DNA of 48,358 nt from Candidatus Paralachnospira sangeri (GCA_904397815.1 CAJFOT010000082.1:1-48358), one strand, 5' to 3'. Positions 16,548 to 25,643 are shown, counted from the stretch's first letter. A program made the numbers and translations. Notes: a model not told the origin generated them from the letters alone.

Positions 16548-16972
16548 GAACCGCCGGACGGGGAGACTGCGCTTTGGGGCACAGCGTCATATGGGCGGGA
16601 CATTCTGCCGCTTGATTCCCGGCCCGAACAGGTACTAAGCAGCTGACGGAGTGATTTTTCAGGACCGGACTTATCTTCGGGAAAAGCCTGATGCTTTTCC
16701 CTCAGCAAGCTCCTCGGAAATCGGTTCTGTAAACCGATTTCCGCCTGAAAAATCACGCCGTCATCTGCAAAGTACCTGTAAATCGGGCCTTCATATGCGG
16801 CAGAATGTCCCTCCCATATGACGCTGTGCCCCAAAGCGCAGTCTCCCCGTCCGGCGGTTCTGAATACTGGCCGTTGAACGAAAACAAAAGGCTGGTAGAG
16901 ATGCTGTTATTTCATCAGGCATCAGGCTGGTCAGCCACACTGTGTTTGCGTTCTTTGTAGCAGCCAGTATCC
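16548..16972 (+). repeat. Dispersed giant palindromic element, copy 2 (core 16548-16860)
   Basis: The clearest copy. Arms 16548-16611 and 16797-16860 pair at 63 of 64 positions, including 48 consecutive perfect pairs at the outside. Pairing continues inward after the conserved bulge TTGATTCCCGG (16612-16622): GGCCCGA/TCGGGCC, CAGGTACT/AGTACCTG, TGACGG/CCGTCA and GTGATTTTTCAGG/CCTGAAAAATCAC (16651-16663 with 16744-16756). Two apical hairpins carry loops CTGAT (16688-16692) and CTGTA. ACCGGACTTATCTTC before the first hairpin is conserved among copies. Downstream lies an imperfect palindrome bounded by GAATACTGGC (16862-16871) and GCCAGTATCC (16963-16972). It fills the gene-free stretch between the permease and the convergent PPK2 gene; I see no coding gene there. 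Confidence 0.92.
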
Positions 16973-17023
16973 AGATGCATTGCGGTGTACAGGCTGTGCA
17001 AATCCCATGAGCGTTAACACATA

Positions 17024-18508
17024 CTACAACCTGCCTTCAATAGCGCTGATCACAGATTCTATCACTTTGATCCTGGCATAGTACTTGGAATTTCCCTCCA
17101 CGATAATCCAGGGCGCGTAGCTGGTGGAGGTGCGGGCGATCATTTCGTTGACGGCTGTTTCGTACTGATCCCATTTTTCCCGGTTGCGCCAGTCCTCGTC
17201 AGTGATTTTCCACTGCTTTTCGGGATCGTTCTGCCGTTCATGGAAGCGGGTCAGCTGTTCATCCCGGTCAATGTGCATCCAGAATTTGAGGATGACGCAC
17301 CCCTGATCTGTCAGAATCTTTTCCATATCATTGATTTCTCCGTAGGCCCGTTTCCATTCGTCCGGCTTGCAGAAGCCCTCGATCCGCTCCACCATCACCC
17401 GGCCGTACCAGGAACGGTCAAATATGGAGATGTGGCCGCTCTTGGGCATATTGATCCAGAAGCGGTGGAGATAATGATAGCTTTTTTCTGCGGCAGTGGG
17501 GGCGGAAACAGGGTGAACCTGATAGCCTCTGGGGTCCAGACACTGGGTCAGCCGTTTGATGGCTCCGCCTTTGCCGCCTGCGTCCCAGCCTTCGAAAACC
17601 AGAACAACAGGGATACGTTTTTGATAGATTTCATTATGGAGCCGAGACAGACGCTGCTGAAGGGGTTTCAGATGTTCCTTGTATGTTTCCTGATCCAGAG
17701 AAAGGGAGAGGTCAGCTTGGCTAAGCGGTGTTGATCTGACTCGTTTCAGTATCACACTGCTTTTGGGCCTGCCGGGTTTTCCTTTTTTCTTTCCCTGTTT
17801 TTGCAGAAGCGCCTGTTCCATTGCCGCAGTCACCCGGAGAGCGATCTGTGCAAAAGCATAGTAGAAATCAGTGGAAGGAACAACAGTCCAGGAACAGTGA
17901 GGTGATTCCGTTTGTTCCAGCATTTCCTCACTGATTTTCAGAAATCTGTCGTACTTTTTATTCCGTTTCCAATCCCTGGCTGTGACTCTCCACCGGGTTT
18001 CTTTCGATTCCTCCAGTTTGAGAAAACGTTTCCGCTGTTCTTCTTTATCTATGATCAGGAAAAATTTAATGATGACATATCCGGCATCGGTCAGCTGCTT
18101 TTCCAGCGTGTTGATTTCAAAATAAGCATTTTGGGTTTCTTCAGTATTCAGCTTTTTGTGAAACCGGCTGAGTTGTACTTTTGTGTACCAGCCTCGGTCA
18201 AAGATGGCGATTTTTCCATCGGACGGAAGATGATTGTAAAAGCGCCATAGGTAGGGGTGACACTTTTCCTCATCTGTTGCTTTTTCAAAGCCGGCCACCT
18301 GAAAGCCTCTGGGATCCAGAGATTGGATCAGCTGATTGATCAAGTGTCCTTTTCCTGCTCCGTCCAGTCCTTCGAAAAGGATCATAACAGGAATTCCTGC
18401 TTCTGTGCAGGCTCTCTGCAGGCGGGAAAGCTTAGGCTCCAGTGTGTCCATTAATTCTTTGTAGTCCTTTTTCTCCATTTGCAGTTGAAAATTTAAATGC
18501 TCAAACAT
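17024..18508 (-). CDS. Tandem-domain PPK2, polyphosphate:AMP phosphotransferase type
   Basis: A 494-aa protein with two PPK2 domains. Domain 1 has Walker A FEGLDGAGKG (45-54) and the lid/Walker B IFDRGWYTKV. Domain 2 has FEGWDAGGKG (about 303-312), a CLDPRGYQV loop and IFDRSWYGRVMVERIEG. Two-domain PPK2 proteins of about 500 aa are class II polyphosphate:AMP phosphotransferases, where the C-terminal domain is usually the active one; domain 2 here keeps the fuller motif set. It would make ADP from AMP using polyphosphate in the cytoplasm. The ATG at 18508 has AGAGGTGA 4-5 nt upstream, with a promoter at 18568-18596. Confidence 0.9.
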   Translation of the reverse strand: MFEHLNFQLQMEKKDYKELMDTLEPKLSRLQRACTEAGIPVMILFEGLDGAGKGHLINQLIQSLDPRGFQVAGFEKATDEEKCHPYLWRFYNHLPSDGKIAIFDRGWYTKVQLSRFHKKLNTEETQNAYFEINTLEKQLTDAGYVIIKFFLIIDKEEQRKRFLKLEESKETRWRVTARDWKRNKKYDRFLKISEEMLEQTESPHCSWTVVPSTDFYYAFAQIALRVTAAMEQALLQKQGKKKGKPGRPKSSVILKRVRSTPLSQADLSLSLDQETYKEHLKPLQQRLSRLHNEIYQKRIPVVLVFEGWDAGGKGGAIKRLTQCLDPRGYQVHPVSAPTAAEKSYHYLHRFWINMPKSGHISIFDRSWYGRVMVERIEGFCKPDEWKRAYGEINDMEKILTDQGCVILKFWMHIDRDEQLTRFHERQNDPEKQWKITDEDWRNREKWDQYETAVNEMIARTSTSYAPWIIVEGNSKYYARIKVIESVISAIEGRL

Positions 18509-18567
18509 AAATCACCTCTCATCGCGAATCGACTCTGACCGCAAAAATAATATATATGAATACTATT

Positions 18568-18596
18568 ATCATAACACATAATATTTCCGAAAACAA
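18568..18596 (-). promoter_or_regulatory. Promoter for the PPK2 gene
   Basis: Minus-strand TTGTTT (18591-18596), 17-nt spacer and TATGAT (18568-18573), reading into the PPK2 gene. Confidence 0.55.
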
Positions 18597-18618
18597 TGCA
18601 ATATAAGCGGAAACTGTG

Positions 18619-18647
18619 TTGAAATAATATAGTTTTTCTGATAAAAT
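18619..18647 (+). promoter_or_regulatory. Promoter for the alpha/beta hydrolase gene
   Basis: TTGAAA (18619-18624), 17-nt spacer and TAAAAT (18642-18647). It is divergent from the PPK2 promoter, with only 22 nt between the two -35 boxes. Confidence 0.65.
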
Positions 18648-18691
18648 CTGATCTGTAAAGCGAATCTGATGAATAAGAGAGGGGGATGTCT

Positions 18692-19642
18692 GTGAATAAA
18701 GAGATATTTTATATTCCGTCCAGTGATGAAATCAATCGGATTCACGGAGTACACTGGAAACCGGATGTACCGGTCAGGGGCGTGCTGCAAGTGACACATG
18801 GAATGGTGGAATATATTGAAAGGTATGAGCCGCTGGCGGAATATCTGACAGCAGATGGAATTGCCGTGATCGGACATGATCATCTTGGGCATGGGAAAAG
18901 TGCGGCCAGCGAGGCAGAACTGGGCTTTTTCGGGGAAAAAAATGGGGACAGGACGCTGGTGAAAGATATTCACAGGATTACAGTGGCGGCTAAGAGAATG
19001 TATCCGGGACTTCCCTGTTTTCTGATGGGGCATAGTATGGGGTCTTTTTACGCCCGGAGGTATATGACCATTTACGGCGGCGAGGTGGATGGTGTGATTT
19101 TGATGGGGACCGGCTGGGTGCCCCTGACGCTGGCAAATCTGGGCTGGGTGCTGTCAGGGGCAGTTTGTATTTTGCGGGGAAAACGTTACCGCAGCCGCCT
19201 TCTGGTGGAACTGACACTTGGCAGTTATAACAGAGCTTTTCGGAAAGAGGGGCTGCCCAATGCCTGGCTGTCCCGGGAGCGGAAATCGGTGGAACGCTAT
19301 AATCAGGATCCGCTGTGCAATTTCTGGTTTACCGCATCGGCATATCATTGTTTCTTTGCAGTTTTGCGGGATCTGGCTCATGAGAAACAGTTTGGGAGGA
19401 TTCCGAAGGGGCTGCCGGTTTTATTTCTTTCGGGGGATCAGGATCCGGTAGGCGGTTTTGGCGATGGCGTGGAAAAGGCTTATCAGAGTATGAAACATCT
19501 CGGTATCCAGGATATACATATGAAGCTGTATCCGGATGACCGGCATGAGCTGGTGAATGAAATGGACAGGTATCAGGTGTATCAGGATATCCTGCAGTGG
19601 CTGAACATGCATATAGAGGAAATGGCAGAAAACGAAGAATAA
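18692..19642 (+). CDS. Alpha/beta hydrolase, monoacylglycerol lipase-like
   Basis: A 316-aa serine hydrolase of the Hydrolase_4/MGLL group. It shows the oxyanion/nucleophile region QVTHGMVEYIERY, HDHLGHGKS and nucleophile elbow GHSMGS (Ser115), then a cap region, the acid in SGDQDPVGG (Asp251) and catalytic His285 in DDRHELVNE. It probably cleaves a short ester or monoglyceride in the cytoplasm, as no signal peptide is seen. GTG at 18692 is chosen because AGAGGGGG ends 6 nt before it; the ATG at 18686 directly abuts that site. Confidence 0.85.
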   Translation: MNKEIFYIPSSDEINRIHGVHWKPDVPVRGVLQVTHGMVEYIERYEPLAEYLTADGIAVIGHDHLGHGKSAASEAELGFFGEKNGDRTLVKDIHRITVAAKRMYPGLPCFLMGHSMGSFYARRYMTIYGGEVDGVILMGTGWVPLTLANLGWVLSGAVCILRGKRYRSRLLVELTLGSYNRAFRKEGLPNAWLSRERKSVERYNQDPLCNFWFTASAYHCFFAVLRDLAHEKQFGRIPKGLPVLFLSGDQDPVGGFGDGVEKAYQSMKHLGIQDIHMKLYPDDRHELVNEMDRYQVYQDILQWLNMHIEEMAENEE

Positions 19643-19670
19643 CTGGCACAATTTTGAACATAACTGGCAG

Positions 19671-19711
19671 GCAGGCGGCATGGGTTGTGAATTGAACTCC
19701 CGCCTGCTTTT
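19671..19711 (+). terminator. Rho-independent terminator overlapping the yifB promoter
   Basis: GCAGGCGG (19671-19678) pairs with CCGCCTGC (19700-19707) across a 21-nt loop and is followed by TTTT. The 3' arm and the U-tract lie inside the spacer of the next promoter (19692-19720). Confidence 0.6.
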
Positions 19712-19720
19712 GCGTATAAT
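19692..19720 (+). promoter_or_regulatory. Promoter of yifB-dprA(-topA)
   Basis: TTGAAC (19692-19697), 17-nt spacer and a consensus TATAAT (19715-19720). The leader to the ATG at 19795 is about 68 nt. Confidence 0.75.
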
Positions 19721-19794
19721 AGAACTATGAAAAACGTAAGCTGCCTGTTCGGCGGAATAATTGTGAGTGTGTTTTGAATGGACAGGAGGAAGAG

Positions 19795-21330
19795 ATGTTC
19801 GGTAAGGTATATGGAGCGGCAATCTATGGTGTAGACAGTGTGCCGGTCACAGTAGAGGCTGATGTCAGTGACGGCCTTCCTTCATTTGATATGGTGGGTG
19901 TTTTGTCCTCTGAAGTAAAGGAGGCCAGGGAGCGGGTTCGCACTGCGTTGAAGAATTCCGGATTTCGGATTCCTCCAAAGCGGATTACCATTAATCTGTC
20001 CCCGGCAGATATGAGAAAGTCAGGTGCAGGATTTGACTTTCCTATCGCCGCAGCCGTTCTCGGCGCTCTGGGACTGGTGCCGAATGACCTCCTTGTTCAC
20101 TGCATGTTCTGTGGGGAACTGGGACTGGATGGCAGGTTATATAGTGTGCCCGGTGTTCTTCCCGCAGCATTTACAGCCAGGAAAAAAGGACTGCGGTGGA
20201 TTGTTGTTCCGCAAGGAAATCTGGAAGAGGCCCAGCTGGTGGAAGGAATTCAGGCAGCGGGACTGCGGTCATTGGAAGAAGCGGCAGACTGGCTGCGTCA
20301 TCCCGGGCCCATGGCTGGAACTGTCGGATTCCATGCCTGCCGTGAACCTGAAGCGGAATGGGACTTCTGCGATGTGAATGGACAGCAGACGGTGAAACGT
20401 GCGGCAGAGATCTCCGCTGCCGGTATGCACCACCTGCTGTGTGTCGGCCCGCCGGGAGCGGGAAAAACCATGATTGCCAGACGGCTTCCAGGAATTCTTC
20501 CGCCTATGGATGAGGAAGAGAAGCTGGAGGTGACCAGAATCTACAGTGTGTGCGGCCTGCTGAAGGATCATGGCAGGCTGATTCAGAACAGGCCCTTTCG
20601 CGCACCCCACCATACCATTTCTGCAGCCGCCCTCATCGGAGGCGGTTCCATTCCCAGACCGGGAGAGATTACACTGGCCCACAGAGGTGTCCTCTTTCTG
20701 GATGAACTTCCTGAATTTTCCCGCTCATCGCTGGAGAGTCTCCGGCAGCCGCTGGAGGAAAAAGAGATCGTTGTCTCAAGACTGCAGAAAACCTGCCGCT
20801 TTCCTGCTGATTTTCTCCTGTGCGCAGCTATGAACCCGTGTAAATGCGGTTATTATCCGGACCGGAACCAGTGTGCCTGCACCTTCCATTCGGTCAGGCA
20901 GTACCGGGACAAAGTCAGCAGGCCGCTGCTGGACCGGCTGGATCTGATCGTGGAGGTGGCCTGCCTGGATTACGATGACTGGAGGGCAGATCAGGAGGCG
21001 GAGTCCTCAGCCGCTATCCGGAAGCGGGTGGAAGCGGCCCACAGGATTCAGTCCCGCAGGTTTCAGGGACTTTCCATCCGGTTTAACGGCCAGATGTCCG
21101 GCAGCCAGGTGAAACAGTTCTGTGCACTGGGAAGGGAGGAGGAAGATTTCCTGAAGGATGTGTGCCGGAAAATGCGGCTGACGCCCCGGTCCTGGAACCG
21201 GATATTGAAGGTGGCCCGGACAGTGGCAGACCTGGACGGCGGGGAACGTATTCAGGCGGCTCATTTAAGTGAGGCAGTTTTTTATCGGAGCGCTGTGGAA
21301 AAATATTGGGGAGTGGAGGAGCGATACTGA
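19795..21330 (+). CDS. comM: YifB/ComM-family Mg-chelatase-like AAA+ ATPase
   Basis: A 511-aa protein of the ComM/YifB family. An N-terminal ChlI-type domain (VEADVSDGLPSFDMVG, KRITINLSPADMRKSG) precedes the AAA+ module with Walker A GPPGAGKT (about 218-225), Walker B GVLFLDELPEFSR, a zinc-like CKCGYYPD...C.C pattern and sensor RPLLDRLDLIVEV. ComM promotes branch migration during natural transformation in some bacteria. Here it overlaps dprA (TGATG), another transformation gene, supporting a recombination role. The ATG at 19795 follows AGGAGGAAGAG; the longer frame lacks such a site. Confidence 0.92.
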   Translation: MFGKVYGAAIYGVDSVPVTVEADVSDGLPSFDMVGVLSSEVKEARERVRTALKNSGFRIPPKRITINLSPADMRKSGAGFDFPIAAAVLGALGLVPNDLLVHCMFCGELGLDGRLYSVPGVLPAAFTARKKGLRWIVVPQGNLEEAQLVEGIQAAGLRSLEEAADWLRHPGPMAGTVGFHACREPEAEWDFCDVNGQQTVKRAAEISAAGMHHLLCVGPPGAGKTMIARRLPGILPPMDEEEKLEVTRIYSVCGLLKDHGRLIQNRPFRAPHHTISAAALIGGGSIPRPGEITLAHRGVLFLDELPEFSRSSLESLRQPLEEKEIVVSRLQKTCRFPADFLLCAAMNPCKCGYYPDRNQCACTFHSVRQYRDKVSRPLLDRLDLIVEVACLDYDDWRADQEAESSAAIRKRVEAAHRIQSRRFQGLSIRFNGQMSGSQVKQFCALGREEEDFLKDVCRKMRLTPRSWNRILKVARTVADLDGGERIQAAHLSEAVFYRSAVEKYWGVEERY

Positions 21331-22424
21331 TGGCAGAGGATAGACTGTGGTACTGGCACTGGCTGTGCGGTGTGGAGAAACTGCCGCCGGAGAAAAAAAT
21401 CAGGCTGCTCAGGTTCATGCCGGATCCTGAGCGGCTATATAATATAGAAGAAAAAGAACTGACAGGGCAGAATCTGTTGACGCCGAGGGAACTGGCGCTG
21501 TTTTTGGATAGCAGGAGGGAGACAGACAGTATCTGGAAGGGCTATGAGCGGATGAAGGAAAAGGACATCCGGCTGATTACGCTGGAGGATGCGGAATACC
21601 CCCGGAGACTGCTCCATATCTACGGGCCGCCCTGCGGGCTGTATGTAAAAGGGCGGCTCCCGTCGGCCCATGAAAAGGGCGCTGCCATCGTGGGCGCCAG
21701 AAGATGCAGCCATTATGGGAGAGAGATGGCCAGGCGCACCGGCAGGTTTCTGGCCGCCGCCGATATCCAGGTAATCAGCGGGATGGCTGCGGGAATCGAC
21801 AGGGCCGGCCATGAGGGAGCCATGGAGACCGGGGCGACCTTTGCGGTATTGGGCTGCGGGACGGACCAGTGCTATCCTATAGAAAATTATGACATTTACA
21901 GCCAGATCCCGGTTAAGGGCGGCCTGATCTCGGAGTTTCCGCCGGGTTCCCGGCCGGAGGGATGGCATTTTCCGCAGCGCAACCGGCTGATCAGCGGACT
22001 TTCAGATTTGGTGGCGGTGATTGAGGCAAGAAAAAGAAGCGGATCGCTGATTACTGCGGAATATGCCCTGGATCAGGGAAAGGAGGTATTCGCTCTTCCG
22101 GGGATGGTGACAGATCCTCTGTCGGAGGGATGTCATCAGCTGATTCAGAGTGGAGCAGGACTGCTGGCTTCCCCGGAAAACATTCTGGAAATTTTGGCGC
22201 CTGATCGTAAAATTGAATTAAAATCTTCTAAAGAAATTGAAATGGGACTTGTTTTCGTCGAAAAAAAGGTGTATAGTGGTCTCGATTTACGTCCGAGAAG
22301 CCTGGAGGAGATCGCGCGGCGATCAGGCCTGTCTGTCCGGGAAACGGCGCAGGCACTGGTACAGCTTGAGATCAGAGGGCTGATTAAACGTACGGAATGG
22401 AATTATTATGCAGTAATAACATAG
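21330..22424 (+). CDS. dprA: DprA/Smf DNA-processing protein
   Basis: A 364-aa protein that loads RecA on incoming single-stranded DNA in transformation. The Rossmann-like DprA fold is clear: YPRRLLHIYGPPCGLYVKG, AIVGARRCSHYGREMARR, VISGMAAGIDRAGHEGA, VLGCGTDQCYPIEN, ISEFPPGSRPEGWHFPQRNR and RKRSGSLITAEYALDQGKEVFALPG. A C-terminal winged-helix DML1-like segment (about 305-364) follows. The ATG overlaps the yifB stop, with GGAGGAG upstream. topA starts 12 nt later. Confidence 0.95.
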   Translation: MAEDRLWYWHWLCGVEKLPPEKKIRLLRFMPDPERLYNIEEKELTGQNLLTPRELALFLDSRRETDSIWKGYERMKEKDIRLITLEDAEYPRRLLHIYGPPCGLYVKGRLPSAHEKGAAIVGARRCSHYGREMARRTGRFLAAADIQVISGMAAGIDRAGHEGAMETGATFAVLGCGTDQCYPIENYDIYSQIPVKGGLISEFPPGSRPEGWHFPQRNRLISGLSDLVAVIEARKRSGSLITAEYALDQGKEVFALPGMVTDPLSEGCHQLIQSGAGLLASPENILEILAPDRKIELKSSKEIEMGLVFVEKKVYSGLDLRPRSLEEIARRSGLSVRETAQALVQLEIRGLIKRTEWNYYAVIT

Positions 22425-22436
22425 TAGGAGAATGAT

Positions 22437-24488
22437 ATGGCGAAATATCTGGTAATTGTAGAGTCACCGGCAAAAGTAAAAACGATTAAAAAATTTTTGG
22501 GGGCCAACTATGATGTGGAAGCGTCGAACGGCCATGTAAGGGATTTGCCGAAGAGTCAGCTGGGTATTGACATTGAACATGATTATGAACCAAAATATAT
22601 TACCATCAGAGGCAAAGGAGATCTGCTGGCAAACCTGCGCAAAAAGGTAAAAAAAGCAGATAAAATATATTTGGCAACCGACCCTGACCGGGAAGGAGAG
22701 GCGATCAGCTGGCATCTTTATCACGCACTGAAGCTGGAGGATAAAAAAGTTCAGCGAATTACATTTAACGAAATCACAAAAAATGCTGTCAAGGCTTCTC
22801 TGAAACAGCCAAGAGAGATTGATATGGATCTGGTGGATGCCCAGCAGGCCCGAAGGATGCTGGACAGAATGGTGGGATATACCATCAGCCCGCTGCTGTG
22901 GGCGAAAATTAAAAGGGGCCTGAGTGCCGGACGGGTACAGTCTGCGGCTTTGCGGCTGATCTGTGATCGGGAAGAGCAGGTTAATGCATTTATTCCGGAA
23001 GAATATTGGACTTTGGACGCCTGTCTGACGGAGGAAAAGTCGAAAAAAGAAATTGTTGTAAAATATAAAGATACCATCAGCAATAAAGAACAGCTGGATC
23101 AGATCATGAAAGATCTGGAGAAAGCGGAATTTCAGATTGTTTCGATTAAAAATGGAGAGAGGGCGAAAAAAGCGCCGCTCCCTTTTACTACAAGTACACT
23201 GCAGCAGGAGGCATCCAAGGTTTTGAATTTTTCCACATCCAAGACCATGCGTCTGGCACAGCAGTTATATGAGGGAATTGATATAAAGGGGAACGGAACA
23301 GTCGGCGTTATCACCTATCTGCGTACCGATTCTGTTCGTGTGTCAGAAGAAGCGGCAGCGGCTGCGAAAGCATATATTGAAGAAACATACGGAGCACAGT
23401 ATGTAGGAAGTCCTGTTCAGTCGGCGAAAAAGAATGGAAAAGTGCAGGATGCTCATGAGGCGATCCGGCCGACAGATATTCGTCTGACGCCGGCAGCGCT
23501 GAAAGAGTCCCTTTCCAGAGACCAGTTCCGTTTGTACCAGCTGATATGGAAACGTTTTACTGCCAGCCGTATGGCCGGCGCTGTTTATGAGACAGTAAAT
23601 GTGCGGATTGACGCGGCAGGTTATCCCTTTTCGGCGTCAGCTTCCCGGCTGAAATTTGACGGTTTCTTATCGGTTTATACAGACGATGAAGAGAAAACTG
23701 AAAATAATAAGGCGGTGGCGGCGCTGACCATGGACAGCCGGCTGATGCTGAAAGAATATGATCCAAAACAGCATTTTACTCAGCCGCCGGCTCATTATAC
23801 AGAGGCATCTCTGGTAAAAGCCCTGGAAGAAGATGGTATCGGGCGCCCCAGTACCTATGCGCCGATTATCACGACTCTGCTGGCCAGACGGTATATCGTA
23901 AAGGAAAATAAAAATTTATATGTGACGGAACTGGGGGAAGCCGTAAATGATATGATGAAAAAGGCATTTCCCAGTATCGTAGATGTCAGTTTCACCGCTA
24001 ATATGGAGTCTCTGCTGGATATGGTTGAAGAGGGAAAGGTTAACTGGAAAACAGTGGTCCGCAATTTTTATCCAGATCTGGAAGCGGCTGTCAAAGCAGC
24101 CGAGCAGGAACTGGAAAAGGTGAAAATCGAAGATGAGGTGTCAGACCAGGTATGTGAACTGTGTGGCCGCCGGATGGTCTTTAAGTATGGGCCCCACGGA
24201 AAATTTCTGGCCTGCTCCGGATTTCCGGAGTGTAAAAACACCAAGCCGTATTTTGAAAAAACCGGCGTAAAATGTCCGAAGTGCGGCGGCGAGATCCTGG
24301 TTAAAAAGACGAAAAAAGGCAGAAAATATTACGGATGTGAGAACAGCCCGGAGTGCGATTTTATGTCATGGCAGAAGCCTTCCAATGAAAAATGTCCCCG
24401 CTGCGGCGGCTATATGGTGGAGAAAGGAAATAAACTGACATGTGCAGATCAAACCTGTGGTTATGCAACAAATAAACCAAAAGTATAA
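22437..24488 (+). CDS. topA: DNA topoisomerase I
   Basis: A 683-aa type IA topoisomerase. The Toprim domain has VIVESPAKVKTIKKFLG, DPDREGEAISWHL and the acidic triad; the active-site tyrosine is Tyr294 in VITYLRTDSVR. Three C-terminal zinc ribbons follow: CELCGRR...CSGFPEC, CPKCGGE...CENSPEC and CPRCGGY...CADQTC. It relaxes negative supercoils. The dprA-topA order is common in Firmicutes. Confidence 0.97.
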   Translation: MAKYLVIVESPAKVKTIKKFLGANYDVEASNGHVRDLPKSQLGIDIEHDYEPKYITIRGKGDLLANLRKKVKKADKIYLATDPDREGEAISWHLYHALKLEDKKVQRITFNEITKNAVKASLKQPREIDMDLVDAQQARRMLDRMVGYTISPLLWAKIKRGLSAGRVQSAALRLICDREEQVNAFIPEEYWTLDACLTEEKSKKEIVVKYKDTISNKEQLDQIMKDLEKAEFQIVSIKNGERAKKAPLPFTTSTLQQEASKVLNFSTSKTMRLAQQLYEGIDIKGNGTVGVITYLRTDSVRVSEEAAAAAKAYIEETYGAQYVGSPVQSAKKNGKVQDAHEAIRPTDIRLTPAALKESLSRDQFRLYQLIWKRFTASRMAGAVYETVNVRIDAAGYPFSASASRLKFDGFLSVYTDDEEKTENNKAVAALTMDSRLMLKEYDPKQHFTQPPAHYTEASLVKALEEDGIGRPSTYAPIITTLLARRYIVKENKNLYVTELGEAVNDMMKKAFPSIVDVSFTANMESLLDMVEEGKVNWKTVVRNFYPDLEAAVKAAEQELEKVKIEDEVSDQVCELCGRRMVFKYGPHGKFLACSGFPECKNTKPYFEKTGVKCPKCGGEILVKKTKKGRKYYGCENSPECDFMSWQKPSNEKCPRCGGYMVEKGNKLTCADQTCGYATNKPKV

Positions 24489-24516
24489 ACAATTTAAACA
24501 AAACACACATAAACAC

Positions 24517-24545
24517 TTGCTTTTCGGAAAATTCTATGTTAGTAT
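24517..24545 (+). promoter_or_regulatory. codY promoter
   Basis: TTGCTT (24517-24522), 17-nt spacer and TAGTAT (24540-24545), about 46 nt upstream of the codY ATG. Confidence 0.65.
24519..24533. promoter_or_regulatory. CodY-box-like site inside the codY promoter
   Basis: The 15-mer GCTTTTCGGAAAATT matches the CodY consensus AATTTTCWGAAAATT at 12 of 15 positions (mismatches at 1, 2 and 8). It covers the -35 and part of the spacer, so bound CodY would block RNA polymerase. Confidence 0.5.
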
Positions 24546-24591
24546 GAACGTAGTACGGGCAACTTGGAATTTTCTAAAGAGGAGGATTGTA

Positions 24592-25359
24592 ATGAGTGTA
24601 CAATTACTGGACAAGACAAGAAAAATTAACAAGCTGCTGCACAATAATAATTCATCCAAAGTTGTTTTCAATGATATTTGCGAGGTGCTCAGCGATATTT
24701 TAAATTCAAACATACTGGTAATCAGTAAGAAGGGAAAAGTTCTGGGTGTTGGTTTGTGCAAAGGCGTGGAAGAGATTGAGGAGCTGATTGCGGATCAGGT
24801 AGGCGGTCATATCGATGAACTGTTGAATGAGCGGCTGCTCAGTGTCCTGTCCACCAAGGAAAATGTGAATCTGGCTACACTGGGATTTACAGAAAATATC
24901 AAGAAATATCAGGCAATTATCACGCCGATCGATATCGCCGGAGAGCGTCTGGGCACTCTCTTTATCTATAAATGCGACGATCAGTATGACATTGATGATA
25001 TTATTCTCAGCGAGTACGGCACAACGGTAGTCGGACTGGAAATGATGCGTTCTGTAAATGAAGAAAGCGCGGAGGAGATGAGGAAGGTCAATATTGTAAA
25101 ATCTGCTATTAGTACGCTGTCTTTCTCAGAACTGGAAGCAATCCAGCACATCTTTGATGAACTGGAGGGCAACGAGGGAATTCTGGTAGCCAGCAAGATT
25201 GCAGACCGGGTCGGCATAACCCGTTCCGTGATTGTGAATGCACTGCGGAAATTTGAAAGCGCAGGTGTCATTGAATCCCGTTCTTCCGGTATGAAGGGTA
25301 CCTATATCAAAGTAATCAACGATGTGGTTTTCGATGAACTGAAGAAACTGCGGAAATAA
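24592..25359 (+). CDS. codY: GTP/BCAA-sensing global repressor CodY
   Basis: A 255-aa regulator. The N-terminal GAF domain (about 1-155) binds branched-chain amino acids. The linker contains the region EEMRKVNIVKSAISTLSFSE. The C-terminal winged helix reads ASKIADRVGITRSVIVNALRKFESAGVI (two segments of the HTH) and ends VVFDELKKLRK. Length and sequence are typical. It represses nutrient-starvation genes when GTP and BCAAs are high. The ATG at 24592 has AGAGGAGG 7 nt upstream; the frame extending back into topA is not used. Confidence 0.96.
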   Translation: MSVQLLDKTRKINKLLHNNNSSKVVFNDICEVLSDILNSNILVISKKGKVLGVGLCKGVEEIEELIADQVGGHIDELLNERLLSVLSTKENVNLATLGFTENIKKYQAIITPIDIAGERLGTLFIYKCDDQYDIDDIILSEYGTTVVGLEMMRSVNEESAEEMRKVNIVKSAISTLSFSELEAIQHIFDELEGNEGILVASKIADRVGITRSVIVNALRKFESAGVIESRSSGMKGTYIKVINDVVFDELKKLRK

Positions 25360-25407
25360 TAAAACATTCAGGGAAAAAAGATCAGCGGGGATATCTGCGG
25401 ACGCAGG

Positions 25408-25426
25408 AAAGACCGCTGGTCTTTTT
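25408..25426 (+). terminator. Rho-independent terminator after codY
   Basis: AAAGACC (25408-25414), loop GCT and GGTCTTT (25418-25424) continuing into a short U-tract (CTTTTTG). Confidence 0.7.
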
Positions 25427-25474
25427 GCCTCTGGCGCTTTGGACCATTTTGCCCTCTTTGCAGCCAAAAACCCC

Positions 25475-25503
25475 TTGCACAACTGTTTCGGGTGTGCTAT
25501 ACT
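25475..25503 (+). promoter_or_regulatory. rpsB-tsf promoter
   Basis: TTGCAC (25475-25480), 17-nt spacer and TATACT (25498-25503). Confidence 0.75.
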
Positions 25504-25521
25504 GATAAGGCTGAAAAAACA

Positions 25522-25616
25522 CCTGCGTCTATTTTTGAAAGGGTGCTGCCGGAAGACAGTCTTTGAAAAAGCCGGAGCCCAGTGTATTTGCTCAGCTGGA
25601 TTCCATGACACGCAGG
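25522..25616 (+). ncRNA. Structured 5' leader of rpsB, possible S2 autoregulatory RNA
   Basis: The leader runs about 134 nt from the predicted start. CCTGCGT (25522-25528) pairs perfectly with ACGCAGG (25610-25616), closing a domain that contains a further GCCGG-rich segment. S2 leaders that bind ribosomal protein S2 are known in several bacteria. Assignment here rests only on position and the closing stem. Confidence 0.4.
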
Positions 25617-25643
25617 GAAGAATAACCAAATGGAGGTAAGAAA

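Noticed and set aside
16526-16834. 102-aa minus-strand ORF inside element copy 2
   Set aside because: It follows from the palindrome; there is no ribosome site and no family resemblance.
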